Of a DNA stretch of 58,666 bases, positions 53,594 to 58,666 are shown in pieces. The notes beneath the pieces were generated by a model. That model ran no database searches and had not been told where the DNA came from. It saw nothing but the letters and a program-made list of their open reading frames with translations. Source of the stretch: Saprospiraceae bacterium (GTDB lineage: Bacteria; Bacteroidota; Bacteroidia; Chitinophagales; Saprospiraceae). The stretch lies in the NCBI GenBank assembly GCA_020630955.1, contig JAHDIE010000016.1, positions 1-58,666 of the forward strand, in the 5' to 3' direction. The translations under genes and the position numbers were made by a program. Numbering within the stretch: the stretch's first letter is position 1; each line of letters starts with the position of its first letter.

Positions 53594-56500
53594 TTAATCT
53601 ACGATATAGGCTTTTTTCGTGTAATTCAATGTATTCGTAACCAAGCTGTAAAAACACAATCCATTATTCAATCCTAATCGGTTTTTATCAATAACCATCG
53701 AGTTAAATCCAGCCTGTCCAACTGATTCAAAGGTTTGTAAAACCTTACCAGATATATCAGTAAAAATCAATTGGTATTCCTCCTCCTTCTCGAAAATGAA
53801 GGATATTGTGGCTTGTTCATTGAATGGGTTTGGAGCTATTTCAAGCAATCCAATTTCGTTCCCCATATTAACATCTTCAATTTTTAGTTCATAAGTTTTT
53901 GGAATGTCACCAATATAAATTTCACTGTTAAGGATTGAAGGCGCTAATTTCAAACTTGAATTATTATCTTCTAGGATCACTGAAAATAATACCACTCCTT
54001 CCTCCATTGTCATATTTGTTTTTGTATTCCACGAGATAAGAATTGTGTTTTCTAGAAAATTTATATTCTCAGAAGCAAGATTGAGTCTATCCGATTCAAT
54101 TTCTATACCTTTTGTTTTAATGTCGCTCAAGGCAAATTGAAAGCCTGCTAAATTCAGTGTTTCTTTTGTTATAAAATCAATCTTGCGTTTACCTTGTTCA
54201 AAATTCTCCAATACTAATAAACTCATTTGCGGAAGCGACCTTTCAGAAAGGTGATCAGATCCGAGATCCACTACAGCACTATCATTGACATCTCCTACTT
54301 TAACACCAATAAAATCAAGTTGGCTTTCGTTGGCATCTAGATTACCAATTGATATTACCTCATCAAACGGCCAAGGATGATGGGCGTCCATTTGAATATT
54401 TTGAGGAATTAATCTCCAACTTGTATTTCCAACAATTTCGACCTCAATACCTAATATTAACTTACGTAGCTTGATTAAATCAACACCAGATATTTTTTCA
54501 TCATTATTTGCATCCGCAGCAATCATTTTATATGGACTCTCTAAATCCTTTTGACCCAAAATATGTTTTTGAATCAGAATCAAATCGAAGGTACTTACAC
54601 CATTTAACCAACCATCATTATCGAAACCTGATAGTCTATAATCTATATACATTGGGTTATTCTCAAAAGAATATTCACCAGCGAAATCAGTAATTATTTC
54701 TTTTGGATAACCTACTTGCTCAGACTCAAGACTCATTACAACTCCTTCGATAGTTTCTCCAGATTCTTTATACACCCTTCCTGCTACCATGGCTCTTGGA
54801 TCACTAAGTCCACAAGCCAATTCATTATCGGTTAGTTGTAAGTTAACTTGACAGTAATCAAAATTACCACACAAATCCCAAACATATACGTCTAACATAT
54901 ACACCCCTCCGTTATTATAGGACTCTTCTAGTTCATCACAATCGAATATTTTTGAACTGCTCTTTGTTTCAGCATCCCAGCTTTCAGCATCTCCTGTTAT
55001 ATAATTATTGAGTGTCGTTACTCCAGAATCATTATACCATGGATCTTCCTCCGTTGGATCATTTAATTGAGGAGGCGTATTTGAAGAAAAGGTATATGAC
55101 AAATACGCTTCACTTGTGCAATTATCAAAACTACCAGCATTAAAGTCTTTGGCCCACAATTCGACCCTTCCATTTTCCATCAAAGCAGAACCTAGATTAA
55201 GACAATATGGTGTTGGTTTCTTTAAGTCTTTGATGGTCACATATTGAGTTTTACTAGCAAAATTCCCACATCCGTCTTCTACCTTCCAATGCACTCGATG
55301 TTGTCGACTACAATTAGACTCAATTCCATCTGGCAATTCTACATACATGGTATCCATCGTTGGGGGCAAATAAAAGGGATCTGAAGGCGAATACGCAGTG
55401 CTAAAGGTATAGTCAACCTCCCAATCATTGTTTAAATCAATTTCTACAACCCATTTGAGCCAATCAGAACCACATGCCCCATTATCAATAGCAGATCCAT
55501 GCAGGATCAGCTGGTCCGCGATACAATCCGCTTCACTTGAAATGGTTGTATCCTGAACAGATATGATTGGATCAACAGAATCAAATAATCTTATAATCTG
55601 AGTGTGTGTATATACTCCCTCGGCAAAACCATCATCAAGACCAGGTTCAGGAATATCATTATTGTCAGGATCTGTTGGATCGTAGGAACACCAATTGATA
55701 ACTGACCATTTGTTTAATATTTTAAAACATGTACCAGTTTCAAAAAAGAAAGTGTCGCTTTTCAAACTTGTTCCAATTGTTTCACATATTCGATCTGTAA
55801 ATATTGGTTCTCCATATTCTCCACCAAGACAATCCACTGTTTGATCATCTGGCCAATCAATCTCTATAGGTCCTTCCTCTGTCGGCCTCATGATAATCCA
55901 TTGAAGACAATTAGAACCACCACAGTACCAAGTTCGCTTAATTGCTCCTACTCTACAACTAGGATTATAAGCCGGAATTTCTTCGCCAACAAATGGAGCA
56001 CTACTTGCTGGCTTTTTCGTATAAGAATCATTTGGGGAGTCACAATACGAAGGAAAACAAGCTCCTTCTGCAGTCGGCTCACCAGTAATTTGCATATTAG
56101 CAAAATCTTGCTCACAAGTTAATTCAATATGATCAGGACAAACTACCAAGGGAGCAACCTTGTCTTCAACCCTAACAGTAGTCCAAGCCTCATTGTAATT
56201 ATCTCCAGCCGTTCCAAAAACTCCATTACCATCACCATCATCCCATACCCTAATTTGGACTTCAAACAAACCATAAGTTTGTCCATTCTCATCAATTAGG
56301 ATTAAATCCTCACAACAAAATTTGACAAACTCCCCATTGTCATCGTCTGTATCCAGATCATCATTATGACCATCATTATTAAAACTTGCATTCCCTTCAT
56401 GACACCAAATATTACCATCGTTTCTCCTTATTTCAACTTTTACATCAGAACATCCATCGTAACTATGATTATCCACATCTTCTGCATAAAGCTTGGCAAT

Positions 56501-58285
56501 ACCATTACCTTGAAAATTTGAGGTTAATTGTACTACAATAGATTCCGTTGTTATCGCAACGGGAGCGGTATTATCTCTCACGGTAACTTTCACTTCCGAT
56601 GTGCTTGTGTTTCCACAACAATCCTGTCCATAATAAGTAAATATATGTGCACCAATCGGTACATGTAAAGCTGTATATCCACTCATGACTATTCCCAAAG
56701 GTCCTTGCACCCAATAGTTTGTTTCATTATCACAATCATCGGTCAAATGATCCGGAGCAGGCATTTCAATATCAGCAAAACAATCCCATGGATCAACACT
56801 GACTGTAATGTCCGAAACAGATAAGTCTGGTCCATCTATATCAGTAATTTTGATCAGTTGTTCAAAATTTACTGTAGTCCCTTTGCACCAATCGTATAAG
56901 GTCCATGTTCTTATGGTCTTTGAATTACCATAACAGCCAGGACCACATAAGTCATATAACTGATCTTGATAACTAACATTCAGATTACATGTAGGATTGA
57001 CAAGCGGTGAAGCATGATAATTGCCATCAAAACCTTTGGTCACGAAATATGGAAAAGCATATGGAATTCCTTCATGATTTTCAACCAATACCTCTGATTG
57101 GACATAATCATCCTCATCTCCTGATGGAGTAGCAGGAGTATCGATATCGAAATATTCCATAATATAACTTGGATGAATCCCACTTCCACAAGGCATTACA
57201 ATTTCTTGTTCCGGAAAATAGTAATCATGAACACCACTAGCAGGATACTCTTCCCATACGCCATCAATCGTATTTCCTGGCCCCGTCAATTGTATAGCCT
57301 CAAATAAATATTCCTCAACACAGTATTCGGTTAGTTGATATCCGGTATTCAAATTATAAGTATAACCTGTCGACCGTGTTACCAACATGCTACCACATTC
57401 TTCTGCTTCTGAAACTACAATACTTGGTTCCAAAGTGAGAAACTCACCACAATTGTCATAAGGAACTTCAAGAGGCGGCAAAATAATTTCTAAAAGAGTT
57501 GGATCTAATAAATCTGTACACCTAAACTTACAATGAGGGTTTTTAATTATTACCGTTCCATTTGCAACCGATGCATCGATGAAAAAATCACCAAAATATA
57601 TTCCAGAATTCACAAAGCTAGAAATGACCAAATAATAAGTTTGACCTTGTTCTAATATCATTGACAAATTTGCAAATCCACTGCCTGCACCTCCAATTTC
57701 TATGAGATTATTACATGGCTGAGATGGATTAAAACAATTTTCATATAATGCTAAAAACAAATTGTCCCCAATTATATCAAAACTGGTGGACTGAAAATTT
57801 GTCGATCCATATGACTCTATTTCAAATTCAAAAAGTTCATAAGAAACCCCAAAACCAGATTCACAAGCAACATCTGCTACTGCAAATGGTCGATTATATA
57901 TTTGACTGTTTCCATCCAAAATTCCATGGAGGTAGTTAACATCGACTAAATAAGACTCACACTCACAATCTATCACAGGTGGCAACTTGTCTTCAACCAA
58001 TAAGTATCCTGAACAACTTGCTCCACTTACATCATTGGTAACTGTGTATTCAAACCAACCTGGCTCAGAAATGATCGTACCATCTATGCCTTCAATGCTA
58101 TAACTTACATAACAGCTTTCTGGAGGTTCACCAGCCACTAGCATGTTCAATGTAATGTCTACTTCGCAATCTACATCTAAAGATACGTTGACTTGCCCAT
58201 TGCAAGAAAAAAGGCATTGGGCATTAGCTTGGCCAAGTAAAGAGAAGATCAGGAACAGGGGTATTCCAATGTATCTCGGTTTCAT
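53594..58285 (-). CDS. Giant T9SS surface protein: HYR modules with inserted domain, dockerin-like, cohesin-like, sorting domain
   Basis: The 1563-residue protein has a signal peptide (ending QANAQ) and a first module CNGQVNVSLDVDCEVDITLN, the type also found at the left edge of the window. HYR motifs follow (LPPVIDC, APLVVCPDHIELTC). Between the first HYR halves (about 95-250) lies an inserted beta domain (SFDIIGDNLFLALYENCF, QGQTYYLVISSFVNSG) of the PPC type. The C-terminal cassette has a carboxypeptidase-regulatory-like domain, dockerin-like repeats (WLNGVSTFDLILIQKHIL and AADANNDEKISGVDLIKL), a cohesin-like domain and a T9SS type A domain (IAPNPFNEQATISF to KAYIVD). It is the first gene of the four-gene array. 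Predicted surface or matrix protein. Confidence 0.88.
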   Translation of the reverse strand: MKPRYIGIPLFLIFSLLGQANAQCLFSCNGQVNVSLDVDCEVDITLNMLVAGEPPESCYVSYSIEGIDGTIISEPGWFEYTVTNDVSGASCSGYLLVEDKLPPVIDCECESYLVDVNYLHGILDGNSQIYNRPFAVADVACESGFGVSYELFEFEIESYGSTNFQSTSFDIIGDNLFLALYENCFNPSQPCNNLIEIGGAGSGFANLSMILEQGQTYYLVISSFVNSGIYFGDFFIDASVANGTVIIKNPHCKFRCTDLLDPTLLEIILPPLEVPYDNCGEFLTLEPSIVVSEAEECGSMLVTRSTGYTYNLNTGYQLTEYCVEEYLFEAIQLTGPGNTIDGVWEEYPASGVHDYYFPEQEIVMPCGSGIHPSYIMEYFDIDTPATPSGDEDDYVQSEVLVENHEGIPYAFPYFVTKGFDGNYHASPLVNPTCNLNVSYQDQLYDLCGPGCYGNSKTIRTWTLYDWCKGTTVNFEQLIKITDIDGPDLSVSDITVSVDPWDCFADIEMPAPDHLTDDCDNETNYWVQGPLGIVMSGYTALHVPIGAHIFTYYGQDCCGNTSTSEVKVTVRDNTAPVAITTESIVVQLTSNFQGNGIAKLYAEDVDNHSYDGCSDVKVEIRRNDGNIWCHEGNASFNNDGHNDDLDTDDDNGEFVKFCCEDLILIDENGQTYGLFEVQIRVWDDGDGNGVFGTAGDNYNEAWTTVRVEDKVAPLVVCPDHIELTCEQDFANMQITGEPTAEGACFPSYCDSPNDSYTKKPASSAPFVGEEIPAYNPSCRVGAIKRTWYCGGSNCLQWIIMRPTEEGPIEIDWPDDQTVDCLGGEYGEPIFTDRICETIGTSLKSDTFFFETGTCFKILNKWSVINWCSYDPTDPDNNDIPEPGLDDGFAEGVYTHTQIIRLFDSVDPIISVQDTTISSEADCIADQLILHGSAIDNGACGSDWLKWVVEIDLNNDWEVDYTFSTAYSPSDPFYLPPTMDTMYVELPDGIESNCSRQHRVHWKVEDGCGNFASKTQYVTIKDLKKPTPYCLNLGSALMENGRVELWAKDFNAGSFDNCTSEAYLSYTFSSNTPPQLNDPTEEDPWYNDSGVTTLNNYITGDAESWDAETKSSSKIFDCDELEESYNNGGVYMLDVYVWDLCGNFDYCQVNLQLTDNELACGLSDPRAMVAGRVYKESGETIEGVVMSLESEQVGYPKEIITDFAGEYSFENNPMYIDYRLSGFDNDGWLNGVSTFDLILIQKHILGQKDLESPYKMIAADANNDEKISGVDLIKLRKLILGIEVEIVGNTSWRLIPQNIQMDAHHPWPFDEVISIGNLDANESQLDFIGVKVGDVNDSAVVDLGSDHLSERSLPQMSLLVLENFEQGKRKIDFITKETLNLAGFQFALSDIKTKGIEIESDRLNLASENINFLENTILISWNTKTNMTMEEGVVLFSVILEDNNSSLKLAPSILNSEIYIGDIPKTYELKIEDVNMGNEIGLLEIAPNPFNEQATISFIFEKEEEYQLIFTDISGKVLQTFESVGQAGFNSMVIDKNRLGLNNGLCFYSLVTNTLNYTKKAYIVD

Positions 58286-58666
58286 TCTAGGGACTATTTA
58301 AGGTTCTATGCTCAGATTATTGACCTAAATTTAGAAAACAAAGAAACAACCAAAGAAGATATATCCCATTGATAACCAGATAGTTAGAGGTAATTTTTGG
58401 ATAAATAAAAAAAACATATATAAACTCCCCAATTACAAGGCCTATAAATATTGAACTATTTCCTAATCTAAATTCTACTCTTTCATCAAATTGATCTAAA
58501 ACAAGTGTTTTTAACCACTTTATCCAATTAATATTGATAAAACCATACTGAATAGGTCTAAAAGAATATGAGTGTCTAATATTCCATCGTTGTAAATCAA
58601 ATCAACCAACAGAGCAACTTTTGAATCTTAGTTATTATACGGCTTGGGCTCGTGTAGCTTTCTGAG
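58286..58666. other. Right-edge gap with possible protein-coding remnant
   Basis: No gene with a start codon is supported. On the minus strand 58317-58601 is open and protein-like, with two hydrophobic segments (IFIGLVIGEFIYVFFIY and YLVINGIYLLWLFLCFL), but contains no ATG, GTG or TTG and is preceded by a stop. This may be a decayed membrane-protein gene. The promoter of the 58285 gene should also lie here, but no full TAnnTTTG is seen. Confidence 0.3.

Noticed and set aside
34000-58000. CRISPR or DNA tandem array suggested by repetitive translations
   Set aside because: The repetition is in diverged protein modules; no short identical repeats with unique spacers were seen.

Overview
The window looks like a chromosomal segment of an AT-rich member of the Bacteroidota, most probably Saprospiria-like. 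The reasons are: type IX secretion (T9SS) type A C-terminal sorting domains on several secreted proteins; a TonB-dependent receptor with a carboxypeptidase-D-like N-terminal domain; Bacteroidota-style -7 boxes (TAnnTTTG) in front of many genes; few Shine-Dalgarno sequences; an ECF sigma/membrane partner pair; and giant HYR, SprB-repeat and dockerin-like surface proteins. No database search was run, so the taxonomy is inferred from gene content.

Layout. 1-2696 (minus): the N-terminal part of a large secreted multidomain protein, cut by the left edge. 3001-6181 (minus): a TPP-riboswitch-controlled TonB receptor and a NadR-like P-loop kinase. 6236-9933 (plus): a small conserved gene, era, der and rfbD as a tight operon. 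9934-10242: a strong candidate promoter followed by a structured small RNA or leader. 10243-12191 (plus): a zinc-protease lipoprotein and a voltage-gated potassium channel with a C-terminal zinc ribbon. 12226-13340 (minus): a DoxX-like membrane protein and a HAD nucleotidase. 13813-15503 (plus): an ECF sigma factor and a membrane protein with a beta-rich C-terminus. 15574-20273 (minus): a five-gene set holding a DinB-like protein, a Dabb lipoprotein, a sulfatase, a GlcD-type FAD oxidase and a short formylglycine-generating-enzyme-like lipoprotein. 20390-23497 (minus): a two-component sensor kinase with beta-propeller repeats. 23676-24626 (minus): a glycosyltransferase. 24744-29818 (plus): a HerA-like ATPase, a thioesterase, NhaB and a small lipoprotein. 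29820-33260: small hypothetical genes, a short T9SS cargo protein and a DUF4403 lipoprotein. 33352-58285 (minus): four consecutive giant T9SS cargo genes of 1470, 1407, 3694 and 1563 codons.

How the parts work together. The right-hand 25 kb is an array of paralogous adhesin-like or matrix-like proteins. They share HYR/Ig-like modules and, in three of the four, the same C-terminal cassette: carboxypeptidase-regulatory-like domain, dockerin-like double repeat, cohesin-like domain, T9SS sorting domain. Two members share a promoter and leader motif, and three are followed by good hairpin terminators, so they are probably separate but co-regulated transcripts. The truncated gene at the left edge shares modules with them. 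The middle of the window is mostly housekeeping and transport, with several points worth following up: the potential sulfatase/maturase pair, the thiamin uptake locus, the candidate small RNA and the zinc-ribbon potassium channel.
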